Assembly: GCA_907165275.2 (NCBI GenBank)
Contig: OU015671.1
Span: forward strand, 8,711,001-8,775,000
Length of the DNA: 64,000 nt
Reading direction: 5' to 3'
From: Zygaena filipendulae
Taxonomy: Eukaryota; Arthropoda; Insecta; Lepidoptera; Zygaenidae
In this document: positions 53,161 through 64,000 of the stretch, piece after piece
How the letters are laid out: each line of letters begins with the position of its first letter
Position numbering within the stretch: the first letter of the stretch is position 1
The notes under the pieces: generated by a model
Seen by the model: only the letters and a program-made list of their open reading frames with translations
Databases searched by the model: none
Told to the model about the DNA's origin: nothing
Position numbers and translations under genes: made by a program

Positions 53161-55600
53161 TCGGTATCTCCCGTACTATTAGGTTTGTACTGTTGACCAA
53201 GTCGCGCGAGCCGAGCGATCTTTGATATTATCTTAAAACTATTTGTAAATAAAATAGCAGAAAATTTTATTGAAATATAGCTGTAATCATTTTTTTTTTT
53301 ATAATAGTTTTTTTATGTACAATAGCTCATAAAACTATATAATAATAATAAAACATGATGTCTGAAGTATATAATATATAGCTATAGGTATATACTGTAA
53401 AGGAAAACCCGGGTTGATACAGGATGATAACTAATATATGGGCGAAGACGGTATTTTTATAATAGTGATGTCGGACCATAATTAGCGTGAACTTCGATCT
53501 TAGAGTTTCAACAAACGTCCAACTTGAAAGTGGTACAACGCAATTACGCAATTAAGGAAACAACTATAAAAATATCGCTACAATTTTGTAGTGTAACCAC
53601 TTTGTAGATGATACAAAACAAAACACAAAAAAGTTACGCGTTATAGTAGATGTGAATATATTATGTAAGTTTTACTTCTTCCCAGATATTTGTTTAGTTG
53701 AATATAAATAACTCGAGTTTGTTTCACTAATAGCTCAAGATTTTCTCCACAAGGTTAACTGCCTAAAAAAGAAACGAATAAAAAGAACGTCTACAAATTT
53801 TGTCGCGAATTGACCTCAAAAAATATACAGTATTCAGTATTCACTCATCACTACTTCAAGTCTTTAAAAATTAAAATATACTAGACAGTGTCTACAAAAT
53901 AATTTACTATTAAAATCACTCTAAACAGAAATGCATATATTTGAGTTATCTCCAAGAAAACAACTTCGTTTGTCATGTACCAGTGCGATAAATAAAATAG
54001 TTAAATATAGTTTACAAAGAATAATAAGTATTGGTTAAAAGTAAGCACCTTTTAATTATAACTGTTTTACAATATTACTTAAAAAAATTCTATGAACGTA
54101 AAAACAATTTACTGTATTTTACAGTTGAAACTAGCACCCGCTTGCTTATAAACCACGTTGCCAGTATGTGAAAGTTCATTTTTATTTACATGAAAAATGG
54201 TTTTTTTCTTCAGCTGCATTCAAATAAGTTATACACAGAATATAAATTGGGAAGTAAACCGTTTAGCAAATAAGTTGGTTGGAGATTATGTTCCGAAATC
54301 CTAATCCATAGAAACCAAAACCAAAGAATAGAGATCCGCCTCCTACCAATGTAAAAACCGAGGAAGGTTTGACACATGCAGAATCTACATGTGACAATTA
54401 TTATTCACTGACAGATGACAGTTACTGTCAGATCGCTGTCAACACGTGTAAGTACACGCCGGCGGCGTTTACTTGTGGGAAAGTACATGAATCATTTTAT
54501 TTGTTCCCATGACCTATGGAGTATCACCGGGCTGCCATAACGGAAAAATACGTGTTAGTTTTTATCTATTGCAATGTAGTTCGAAGTCGAATTCCAAAGT
54601 TTTAGGAACTATTTTAATATACATATAATAAAATATTATGTAAAATCAATCTTAATATTCGTTGGAATATGTACTCATTACACTTAAATAATTTTGGGTA
54701 ACAGTATGATCCAGTTAAACACATAACAGCCTCGGAAGTTACATACAAAAACTAAAATAAAATAACTTAGTTTAAATGCGAAGTTAAATATTTTAGTTGA
54801 GATATTTAAAATGTAACTTAAATGACATTTGAGATGAATTGTCTTTCAATACTATACACAATATTTACGCGTCTCGAGTTTCTATTATATAACTTTTGAT
54901 ATTAAATAATAGGTTATTTGAAAGATGATGATGATGTCATAGATAAAAAAGGCTACCAAAATCATTACAGAGACGAGTGAATACAAATAAGCTTTACAAG
55001 AATTATTGACGTTATCAACAATTCAAAAGCTAAGAGTTACATCTCAGTCTTCAAATATTTCGTTAAAGATAAAGAGCATTCTAGCAAATCTATTTACTGG
55101 AAAACAAAATGGGAATGAACGCCTCCCTCCGCTTACAAATGCTAATGTTGTATCAAAGGAATGTCAAATGAAATCTCTGCGAAGAATTTAGAATAATCAG
55201 TCTTGGAAATGGATGAAATGATGCCGCTATGATTGGCAAGGTAAATTCACATATCGCATTAACACCTAATAAAAGTAACCAGTGATATACCGTACAAAGA
55301 ATAAATAGTTAAAAGTTATGTGTACTTACAATAAAACAATATAACAAAATATATTTCAGAACATAGCATCTAAATAATACGATACAGGTATTTTATGATA
55401 GCTACACAGAAATGGTTAGAATTAAAAACTTACACTAATAATGGTCCATAATAATTACATAGTAATTGTACGAATTGGTAAAAAATCTAGCACGAATTTT
55501 TAACTTTACACGAGCACCTCGAATCAACGTCAGTTATAGTACACCGTGTCCACTCTGCAGTCGGCAGCTATTTCTATCACACACTTGATATTATAGTCTA
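53161..55600. other. AT-rich flank downstream of the kekkon-like gene
   Basis: About 2.4 kb of AT-rich sequence without repeat ends; it could hold a long 3' UTR if the near polyadenylation signals are not used. 54400-54560 is GC-richer. A 61-codon plus frame at 55006-55191 has no features. Confidence 0.4.
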
Positions 55601-55627
55601 AGCTCATTGGCACTTTGGATAAAATCA

Positions 55628-55640
55628 TTTATTGTTTATT
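55628..55640 (-). terminator. Two candidate polyadenylation signals
   Basis: On the minus strand AATAAA occurs at 55640-55635 and again at 55633-55628, 18 and 25 bases past the stop codon of the kekkon-like gene. The short distance would give a very short 3' UTR, so use of these signals is uncertain. Confidence 0.4.
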
Positions 55641-55657
55641 GCACTATCACAACACCA

Positions 55658-58600
55658 CTACACTTCTGTGCCGTCCTCTCCTTCATCCTCGAACAGTGGT
55701 TCGTTAGAATTAGTCTCCACAGGTGGCTTTTTCTTAGGTTTTGGTGGCGGTCTTGGCGGTATCTTGCCATTCCTGCCCAATGTGCCAGATTGATTCATGG
55801 AAACGTTATTTTCAGTTCCCCTCGTATCGTCCTTAGAGGGAGACGAAACGTAATCGTTGTCTGGTTTAGGGTATCTTCGCAAAGAGCCCGTTTCGGGCTT
55901 GCCTCTTCTACTAAGAGTGCTACTGTCAGTTTGGGACATTACGTCGGGACCTCTGTTTTCAACATTATTGAACAGCGTTTTCCTCGCATCATGTTGGGGC
56001 GTCGATGTATTTTTAGCGGTCCAACTCATTCTGGGGCTCATTGGCTCTTGTGGACCAGGGGTAGAGAGCATATTCGACAGCTGAGACGAAATGCTGCTTC
56101 TGGGATTCATATGCGACGGGACTGGTGATGGCGCTGGCTCTTGCTCCTCGATCGGCGAATTGTACAGTTGGTGAGGGTTTGGATATACCGTGGGAGTAGC
56201 CGGGAGCGGTCTGTTCCTCATCGGAGAAATTGGATTTGGATCGAGGCCAGTTTTGTTAAGAGACAATACGGAACTGCCATCAGCTGTTGTTCTCATACCC
56301 AAGTTGTCGTACAACGGCTCTTGAGCTTCTGTACTAGGCAATATCTGTGTACTAGCTGTGCTCGACCAACTCGGCACCCTTGGTCTTCTCGGTATAGTCA
56401 CATAGCCTTGCCTTGAGTTGACTACTGGTGGAGTTATCGGCGCCACAAACGGCGACTGAGACCGGGAGTATGGTAGAGTCCTGAACAAGTTCTGGTTCGT
56501 TGTTATCCCATAAATTGGTGAATGTATAGGACTGACAGGGTTCAACTGCGGCGGCAGCCTGGTAGTGTCGGGTACAGTTGAGGCGTTGCTGGCGGCAGGA
56601 GATATTTGGGGTGCTCTAGCCGGAAATGCGAGGAGGTCTGGAGGATATGTACGCCCATCTGTACGCCCATACACGACGTTGAGCGCGTCCTGAGATAGTT
56701 TTTGATGGTCGAAGTCGAGCGATCGTTTCTCATCTTCGTTATGAGCTGCAACAAATAATAGAATAAAATATTATATTAGGTATATAAAGAAACTAAATAC
56801 AATTATGATTCAATTTGTAGCGTTTGGTGTTTTATCAGTTTTATTGTTCGTTTAACATTTTATTTGATAATAAAGTCGAAAGTGCTTATCGTTTGTATGA
56901 AAGGATTTATTTATATCCTATTACTTTTATATTGACAACCGTCAGTTTCACTTGTCTTATAAATGTAGCACCAAAAGTATTGAAGTCAGAAACATGAAAT
57001 TTTGAAGTTTCTTATTTCGATATAAATAACAAAAAATTATTTCTCAAAAATTCTACTTTTAAGACAATTTAACTTTAAAGTAACGGAAAAAATCTACGCT
57101 TATAAGCAAATGATAAAACCAGTAAGTCTTTGTGTTTAAGACATGACAACATCAAGCGATTTATGTATCTTACTACATAATAAATTTTATTTTTAACTAC
57201 ATGTTTGCCCACGATTTTATTCATGCAAATTTTGGCCATTCTTTCCTACTAAAAATAACTAGAAAGCATTTACATTATTCCTTGGTTCTCCAGCAACCTA
57301 CAAAAATACGTGATCTTTTTACACGGTGAATCTTGGATAAACAAGCTAACAAACTTTCGCACTTATAATATCGTATTTAGACGTATTTATTCAACAAATT
57401 GAAAACACCAAGCCATACTTTAAGAAGATTCAATTTCAAGTGGAAGTCAAACAGCCATACAACATTCATGAAATTTTTCTTGCGTTAAACAAAATAAGAC
57501 AATATACGATATTAACATAAACAAGGTAAGCGTACATACCAAAAACGGAGTCGTTATCCAGCAAAGTCTTATTCAACTCTGACATTTCGGTGCCACCGTT
57601 CATAATCGACGGTGGAACGTCGTATCTCCTCGGTGGTTTCGTTACCGGATTCACTGCGGTTATCAAGCTCTTCTCCATCTCTGGTATCACCGATCCTTCG
57701 ATCAACGCCTCGCCGTTGGACGCTTCAGCTTTCTTTTTCTCTGAATGCCGTCGTTTACAACAAAATAAACATATCACAACTACGAGTATTAACAGGATTG
57801 CAGCCACGCTTAGTACACCGGCCATAAGCGGTACCATGGAGCTGTCCATTCCAGGTGGAGGATCGACCGGTGTAGAATATATTATAGCTAAAGTAACACT
57901 TCTCTCTTCAACTCCGCCCTGATTCTTAGCCACACACATATATTCGCCATTATCGGCCACTCCCGCGTCTACGATCGTTAAATTTACCCAACTACCGTAT
58001 TCAAAGTTACTTTCGGTGAGGTAATATTTGACTTTCCCTTGGTATCTGTAAGTGCCGTCTATTATCTGGGAGTTCAAAACCCAGTTGACATCCGGTAGAG
58101 GGTTGCCGTTAACTTGACAAGGCAGAGTGATGTTAGAATCTGTTGCTCTTAACGTAGTACTAGTAGAAGGGTAAACGATGCTTGGCCGGCAAGCGAAATC
58201 TTCGGAGTCTAAAGTTTTCCAATACTTGCCTTGATTTTTAGCTGGTTCAGCACATTCTATGGGAACAGTGTAAAGGTTTTTACTGATAACCCAGTTTCTA
58301 AAAGGTTGCAAGTAGCAATCGCATCTCCATGGATTGTTTATCAAGCCCAAAGTTGATAAAGACGTTAAAGCACTTAACGTGTCTATTTTCAAATGTTCTA
58401 ATTTATTTTGCTCTAATCTTAGGTTATTTAGCTTCGGCACATTCATAAAAGTCTGTACACCTATTTCACGTATCCGATTATTACTCAAATCGACCCTCTG
58501 CAAGAAAGGTAAATTGTTGAAGAGGCCGTTCTCTAATTTCTCCAATTTGTTATCGTTGAGTAAAATCCATCTTATTTTCGAGGTGTCTTTAAAAGTATCG

Positions 58601-58962
58601 GGGTCGAGTTTCTGTAGGTCGTTGTGCGACAAATCTAATTCTATCATAATGGAGAGGCCGCTGAGCCCGCTTTTTTGGATAGTTATCAATTTGCAATTCT
58701 TGAGGATCAATTTTTTCAAATTGTCCAATCGCACCACTTCAAACGCGTGCCAGGTGATTTCATACAGCGCGTTGCTAGTTAGGTTTAATATCTGGGTTTC
58801 TGAGCTCAGGCCCACCGGTATCTGGTCGTAATCGAAACAATCAGCTTGCTTGTTGCCGCTCGCCCAGAAGCATTTGCACTTGTCTGGGCATTCTGATGTG
58901 AAGTCCCCGACTACTGCCGCTGCTAAACCGATCAGCAGCAGTGTTTGAAGTGTTCTCTCCAT
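55658..58962 (-). CDS. Kekkon-family LRR-Ig transmembrane receptor
   Basis: Coding exons 58962-57540 and 56745-55658 join to 836 residues: the first ends after one base of codon 475, the intron starts GTATGT and ends TTGCAG, and the frame continues. A signal peptide (about 1-19) precedes an LRRNT with C25, C29, C31 and C42, six to seven LRRs (about 57-205, LxxLxLxxN pattern), an LRRCT (NPWRCDC at 210-216, C237, C258) and one Ig domain (C282, W294, DNGEYMC ending at C343). The transmembrane helix spans about 376-400, followed by CCKRRH. The cytoplasmic tail of about 430 residues has KPPRRYDVPPS (about 442-452), a proline-rich stretch IPPRPPPKPKKKPP (803-816) and a C-terminal TEV that fits a class I PDZ ligand. 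This domain order and the tail box define kekkon proteins, insect surface receptors related to the Drosophila EGFR inhibitor Kek1. Which paralogue this is cannot be told from here. Start chosen by signal peptide and upstream acceptor. Shadow frames on the plus strand (173, 165, 110 codons) are ignored. Confidence 0.93.
56746..57539 (-). other. Intron of the kekkon-like gene
   Basis: 794 bp, phase 1, splitting codon 475 (G|CT). Donor GTATGT and acceptor TTTGTTGCAG on the minus strand. AT-rich, no repeat end recognised. Unspliced reading through the donor would add MYAYLVYVNIVYC and stop at 57466, giving a 498-residue receptor with a short tail. Confidence 0.88.
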
Positions 58963-58980
58963 TTTAACGTTATCTGTAAC
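58963..58980 (-). other. Splice acceptor and short 5' UTR before the kekkon ATG
   Basis: On the minus strand TTTTTGTTACAG ends at 58974, 11 bases before the ATG at 58962. The T-rich run and CAG fit an acceptor, so the first exon(s) are probably non-coding and lie upstream (higher coordinates). Confidence 0.65.
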
Positions 58981-60142
58981 AAAAAGAAACGATGTCTGAG
59001 TAAATACGCATTCGGACGAGCAAAGTTGTAAAAGCTGTTTACACGTTGGAAGTGGTATGCTTCAAACACGCACGCTAGTTTTATTAGCGCTATGATAAGA
59101 TGGGAGTTGTTTCTGTGGCTGAAATTGAATACGTCTGTAAAATTAAATGAGCCTAAACTCCACAAATGTGAACATTAACCAAAGGGCCCTTATGGAGTAG
59201 CTTTACTACGATGATTAACTTTAAAAGCTTATCATCCACATTAACAAAATGCATACACTATTTTTAGTCGAGCGTCAGAACTATGGTACCTAGACAAATC
59301 TAATAAAAGACCTCATAGAAAAAAGCTAATCTTGCCTTAATTGTAAAACAACCAACCTCTCCAGTAACAAAGCAGTGTAACGAGGCGGCTATATGCCACT
59401 CGTTATGATATCCTGCCTCATTTTTTATACCTTTTTATTTTTTAAATCTGTTCTTTTTGTGATTGCCTTTTTTTAAATTCAAAATTGAGGTATTTTTATA
59501 TTTCTGGACTTTAACGGACTCCGATTCTAAATTTCCTAGATACACATTAAAATTACCGTACGTATGTTATATTTTTACTCTTTCAAAATCTACTTATTCA
59601 AGCTAGCCGAAGGCATTTATATAGGTACTTCCGAACCTAACAAAAGTAGAGCTGGTGAACAACGATTGGTAAATTGTTATCCGATTTTTGGCGTAGGTAA
59701 TTCTGACGTCTGTATAGAGCACAATTTCACATTTTTATTCACGCCACTGAAATATGAAATGTGATCCGATGATGACAAATGGAAATAAAATTTCAGATTT
59801 TGGCGGATTTATCATGTAATTTATGCGAGACGATTTTGCGTTTCTCCAGAACACAAACACTCGGCGTAATAATGTTATATTCCTTGGGCGTATTTAACAC
59901 GGGACCGTGGCTCGTTACGCTCGCGCTGCGTGGCGTGGCGTGTCGTGTGATAATTACTACCTACGACTCTAAGGGCGCACATAAACTCTGTGTAATTTGG
60001 GAAGTAATGCGTTCCCGGCGACGCGACGAGACACGTAGTTACGTGTCACGTTGGCCACTACGGTGCGAGGCGGATGAGGTTCAAACGTAGTAAGATGAGA
60101 GCAATCGTGACTTAGTGTATCTTCTAGAGTTCAAACGTTCAG
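58981..60142. other. Upstream region of the kekkon-like gene
   Basis: Probably intron or promoter sequence. 59895-60110 is CpG-rich (repeated CGCG, CGTG, GTGGCGTG words) in an AT-rich setting and could be a promoter or first exon, but no initiator or TATA element stands out. A degraded M6 terminus (AAGGGCCCTTATGGAG) lies at 59179. A 103-codon plus frame (59779-60090) is a by-product of the CpG-rich patch. Confidence 0.45.
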
Positions 60143-60366
60143 GGCCCTTATTCACTATGAGTTATGACCATAACGCGTCGCGTTAAGATAAGGCGCCACT
60201 TATATTGCTTTTCCCTCGTATTTACAGTTTCACTTTAAAAACATTCTCAACGTTTCTTCTGTCATAAAGAATATAAATTTCTTATATTTTTGCATCTGGA
60301 GGCGTTGGGGATTGTGTTATGGGAATGTTATGTTGTTGGTCATAGTGAATAAGGTCAATAAGGGCC
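60143..60366. mobile_element. M6 MITE, copy 2
   Basis: GGGCCCTTATTCACTATGAG and GGTCATAGTGAATAAGG ends; interior CATAACGCGTCGCGTTAAG and GTCATAAAGAATATAAATT. Opposite orientation to the copy at 27195. Confidence 0.7.
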
Positions 60367-60411
60367 CAGGATAAAGAACGGAGATGGTTGCCATTGCTCT
60401 CACGAACTATT

Positions 60412-60592
60412 CAAAAACTCGCCGTTACACCCGCGTTAATTTTGGAGCTCCCGCGGAAGTTTCAGGATAAAAGTACTCAAGTATCCCTGACAACGTGTGT
60501 GAAAAATTTCATGATGATCGGTTGAACCCTTGAGGCACGAAAGCGTAACAAACAAATCTACTTACAATCGCATTTATAACAGTAAGGATTTA
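60412..60592 (-). mobile_element. Lep1-like Helitron copy
   Basis: CTCGCCGTTACACCCGCGTT, GGAGCTCCCGCGGAAGTTTC, TTTCATGATGATCGGTTG and ATCGCATTTATAACAGTAAG. Confidence 0.65.
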
Positions 60593-60765
60593 AACATTTA
60601 TATATTTTGGAACGAAGTGTCTTAAGGTTGCTATGGAAGTTAACTCGCAGAAATCGTCGTGCGTCACGCCAGGAAAAAGTGTTCATACAAAACGAGACGT
60701 TCGGTTCCGTCTGGCGCAGTTCGAATATCATCGTCGAGCGCTGGCCGCCATACTTGTTTACATCA
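60593..60765. other. GC-richer unassigned sequence
   Basis: 60640-60750 is CpG-rich (ATCGTCGTGCGTCACGCC), single-copy-looking; a 62-codon plus frame has no domain. Confidence 0.4.
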
Positions 60766-60996
60766 TGTGATAATGGGGATGTGGACTACTTTTGAAAATC
60801 AAAATTCTAATTAGTTCGCCAGTTAGAAAATTAAAAAACAATAGACACGTATTTTTTGCTTTTTCAAATAAATTAAAATATACAGAGATAAAGCGCATTA
60901 AAGTTTAGGGTGAGGGGGTCGTGACGTCACTAACCGCTAAAACCAATAATCTACAAGACAGACTAAAAAAAAAAAAATAGTCAACATGCCCATTAA
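60766..60996 (-). mobile_element. M5 MITE, copy e
   Basis: GTTAGAAAATTAAAAAACAA, GACACGTATTTTTTGCTTT, GATAAAGCGCATTAAAGTTT, GTCGTGACGTCACTAACC and right end GTCAACATGCCCAT. Truncated in the middle relative to copy b. Confidence 0.65.
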
Positions 60997-62322
60997 ATGT
61001 GATCCATCCATCCATCCATCCTTTGTCACTAAGGGATACAACAGTATTCAGAAACCCGCTACATACAAACAAACTTTACCTCTTTATAATATTAGCATAT
61101 AGATAGTACAGAATGTACCTACTGTTACAGCTTCATTGGAGGCCGCAATTTACTTAATTGAAGGCAAATAATATTCAATAACAAACCCGTATGTAACGTT
61201 TGATAGTCGCGTCGTATACCAACAATGAGACTGTCTGTCTGTCCGTCGCTCACAATAACCGTGCTGTGAGTGCTCCGACGAGAGGCCGTTTCATAGAGGT
61301 TACCGCTTTTATTGACCCCCATTACACGTCACGGTTTATTGTCCGTTGGGAATAACGCAGACAAGCTTCATTCACATACTTTGTTCGATAGTACTTTATG
61401 AAAGAATCACTTTAAAAATTCGATTCTGATTGCTCTACAACGCAAACATTTTAAGTTTAAAGCTTATAATAGAATAGTAGGTGCCACACATTGATATATT
61501 AAAAAACCCAAGATACACACTGAGCGTCTCAAAAACGTCCCCATAAAAGAGTGCACAATTCAAAATTATTGTGCACTCATTTCAAATAGTCTATCGTCGC
61601 CTGTGTACGCTTGTCAAAAATGCGGATGCTGAGAAGTTGTAGGATTATTCCGTCAAGGATGAATAAAATGGATGAGATATCATATTTTCGGTAAGAAGAA
61701 GTGTTTATTGATTTGTTTTTGTTGTTTTTAAGTCTTAATATACAACGTAATGTACGATTTTGATTTAAATGGTGCTACACCCATGACACTCCATACAAGC
61801 GAACCGATTCTACTCCCTCACTACTACAGCTGCAGGCGGGCGACTTGTGTGCACACGTGCAGGTGTGGGTGAGGCGTAGGGACACATTCAAGTTGACATT
61901 TTCCAACACACACAGCAATAATAAATAATAAATTTTCATAAAACAATTTTGATGAACGAAATAAATTAAACCAACAGGGTAGACTAGGTATGTCCGTACA
62001 AATCCAACACAGGAAGCCACGCTAAGCCTAAATACCTAACGAGTTAAGCGAATCAATTCAATTCGATTGTGAAATGCAACCCGTAATTACTCTTAATAGT
62101 TCTTGATTCATATCATACAGATTTGATGTTATAATTTATAACCACTATTATTATTGAAGGAGAAGACAAAAAGAAATGTTCAATAAAGCAGACAAAGACC
62201 TTGCAGAAATAGTACCTGAGCTCCGAGGTACCTGGGCGACAAAGGTTTCTTTTTTTGTTTTCTGTTCTATCTAATGAAACAATGTTAGTTCCAAATTTCA
62301 AGCGACATCTACCTCATAATTC
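60997..62322. other. Intergenic or intronic sequence
   Basis: (ATCC)n tract at 61005-61020; 61055-61105 contains a Lep1-like 5' trace (CTCTTTATAATATTAGCATA). Palindrome GAGTGCACAAT / ATTGTGCACTC at 61551-61580. Minus frames of 65, 81 and 62 codons have no features. Confidence 0.4.
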
Positions 62323-62503
62323 CTTACTATTATAAATGCGAAAGTTAGTTAGTTTGTTTGTTACGCTTTCAAGCCTTAACAGCTCAATCTTGATCGATGA
62401 AATTTTGCATACACGTTGTCAGAGGCACAGAGTACTTTTTATCCCGGGGTTCCCGCGAGATCTTCAAAATTACCGCGAGTGAAACCGCTGGGAAATAGCT
62501 AGT
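62323..62503 (+). mobile_element. Lep1-like Helitron copy
   Basis: TTCCTTACTATTATAAATGC, GTTTGTTTGTTACGCTTTC, GAAATTTTGCATACACGTTG, TTTTTATCCCGGGGTTCCC, GTGAAACCGCTGGGAAATAG, CTAGT. Confidence 0.75.
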
Positions 62504-63814
62504 TATAGATAAAACAAGTGTTGTATATATTATGTAGAATACTACAATTATTTAACTGTCGATTGTAAAACCAATGAACCGGATAAAGCAATGTAAACAA
62601 AACTTTTTAACTACATCATCAGTATCGAAATTAAACAACACAACTTCACCAATTTTGAAAGAGTTATAGGTACCTACAAAAAAAAAACTTAATAATATCT
62701 AACAATGTCAGTTTTTCTAAGTTATTTGACACAAGAACTCTTTTTTTTATCAATAATCTTCCTTCCAATGACACGAGTTTCATATTAGACCTTATTACGA
62801 TGTGGTAAAGACTTACGCTGTTCCATAATTGGTTCACTTCGCAACCAATTAAAGCCGATGTGGAGAGTGTTTAGCGTTCATGATATCGCAACGCCCGCCT
62901 TCGATTCCCGCTTTGGTCTATTTCGAAGTGCTAATCGTCATTGCGAGTAGATTTTGTAACTATCATAGCGTAAACAAACGGTTACGGCACAGACACAGTC
63001 AGAAACACATTCTTTTCACCAAAAAACCATAATTAAATAACATTTCAATACACTGAATACCACATTTCACTATAACTTTACACGCCAGATTAAAGCAAAT
63101 GTATTAATTTTAAAAATTCAACCCTCTTTTTGGTAATGAACCAAAGTATTTTCACTGTTTATATACAAGTTTTGGTACGTTAACACTTTATCAGAAATCA
63201 GAATATATTTAAGCAAACTTCATGCACCGGTAATAGCGACGGTGCGTACTTAACAGGGCAGATGCATGCACTGCAGGCACTGGTTAGACCCTTGCCTGCC
63301 ATCCCTAAAAAACCTTGTTCATTGTTATCATTTGCTCATTGTATTTATGGATTGCCAACATAATATCTCTGAACTTCAATAGCTGCCAACATAGGAAAAT
63401 AACCGAAAGTTGTAAATTATAGTGAAATAAATAAGTAAATATTGTTTGCGATTGCAATAATAACGTGATTAACATAGTTTTTACTAATTACCGAATCAGC
63501 GTGAAAAGTTTTTTTTAATACAGTTGCTCAAAAAGTGGCGTATTGCAGGGACGTTTAGCGTTCGGGATGTGGGCTATTACATACTCGAGCTTTTTGTTTA
63601 CCTTTCCCGAACTCGTGCGTTCTCTTTGCCAACTGTCAAAAATGGCGACACGACTTTGACACACTTTTTGCATTGCGAAACGTAGGTTTCGCATTACTAA
63701 TACGACTAGCGCCATCTCTTGATCACAGTTGGAACTTAGTTGAGTTTGTTGTGTTTTTGATATTTTATTAAATTGCTTAATTTTTTCGTAACTGTATTAA
63801 AAATAGTTGTTCAG
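62504..63814. other. Unassigned sequence
   Basis: 62870-62950 (GCGTTCATGATATCGCAACG, TTCGATTCCCGCTTTGGTC) may be a decayed SINE head. 63535-63720 is GC-richer; a 66-codon minus frame there has no domain. Confidence 0.4.
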
Positions 63815-63935
63815 TACACGTGCCGAACCGTCATTGCAACTAGTTCCGACTGTCAACCCTCACCTTCGGCTGCGCCTCGGCTCGGGTAGACATTTGTCGG
63901 AACTCTTTGCAATGACAGGCTTTCCGCACTTATAA
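63815..63935. mobile_element. Small foldback MITE
   Basis: GTCATTGCAACTAGTTCCGA and TCGGAACTCTTTGCAATGAC are inverted repeats around a GC-rich core with CCTTCGGCTGCGCCTCGG. Confidence 0.65.
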
Positions 63936-64000
63936 TGAAATATACTATTTTTTGCAATTGTAAAGTATTTTTCAATCGAACGGAAGTTGTCAGCTGCGTC

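Noticed and set aside
55607..56128. 173-codon plus-strand frame
   Set aside because: Antisense shadow of the second kekkon exon, which has clear sense-strand protein features and fitting splice sites.
58334..58831. 165-codon plus-strand frame
   Set aside because: Antisense shadow of the leucine-rich repeats.

Overview
The window looks like a repeat-rich stretch of a lepidopteran (moth or butterfly) genome. The basis is indirect: AT-rich sequence, a kekkon-type LRR-Ig receptor gene with insect architecture, and very many copies of the short Helitron-like family that ends in ...CACAGCTAGT after a GCGGGTGAAACCGCGG-type hairpin and starts near CCTACTAATATTATAAATG. I know this family as Lep1-like and typical of Lepidoptera. 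Long tRNA-headed SINEs and many MITE families accompany it. I cannot name the species.

There is one confident protein-coding gene: a kekkon-family single-pass receptor on the minus strand (58962 down to 55658), two coding exons, 836 residues, with a probable further 5' UTR exon upstream of 58974. No tRNA, rRNA, second cellular gene or CRISPR array was found. All other coding traces are transposon debris: RTE/R1-type LINE tails (10150-10341 minus; 39030-39402 and 39670-39915 plus), a Pif1/Helitron helicase tail (35669-36046), a possible copia Gag piece (35224-35394), an internally deleted mariner (48927-49522) and an unplaced piece near 45450.

Layout. 1-7.7 kb: Helitron-like copies, two long SINEs and the first copies of a MITE here called M1. 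7.7-19 kb: mixed single-copy-looking and repeat sequence, foldback elements, an A-rich belt and a SINE. 19-28.7 kb: SINE, M5, M2, M4, M6 and an hAT MITE inserted inside the end of an M1 copy. 28.7-34 kb: two inverted M3 copies, an inverted M4 copy and tandem Helitron-like copies. 34-37.5 kb: a Helitron with helicase remnant and three repeated 5'-end-like motifs, then a long-TIR MITE. 37.8-45 kb: Helitron-like copies, LINE tails, M1, M5 and a SINE. 45-51.7 kb: a perfect 60-bp-arm hairpin, an hAT element with a nested M2, a deleted mariner inside a Helitron-like copy. 51.7-53.2 kb: an unusual inverted array of about 138-bp units carrying a CTCGAG-centred motif. 53.2-64 kb: the kekkon gene and its flanks.

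Family names M1-M8 are local labels. All boundaries come from reading by eye; superfamily assignments rest on target-site duplications and termini that are visible, and no database search was made.
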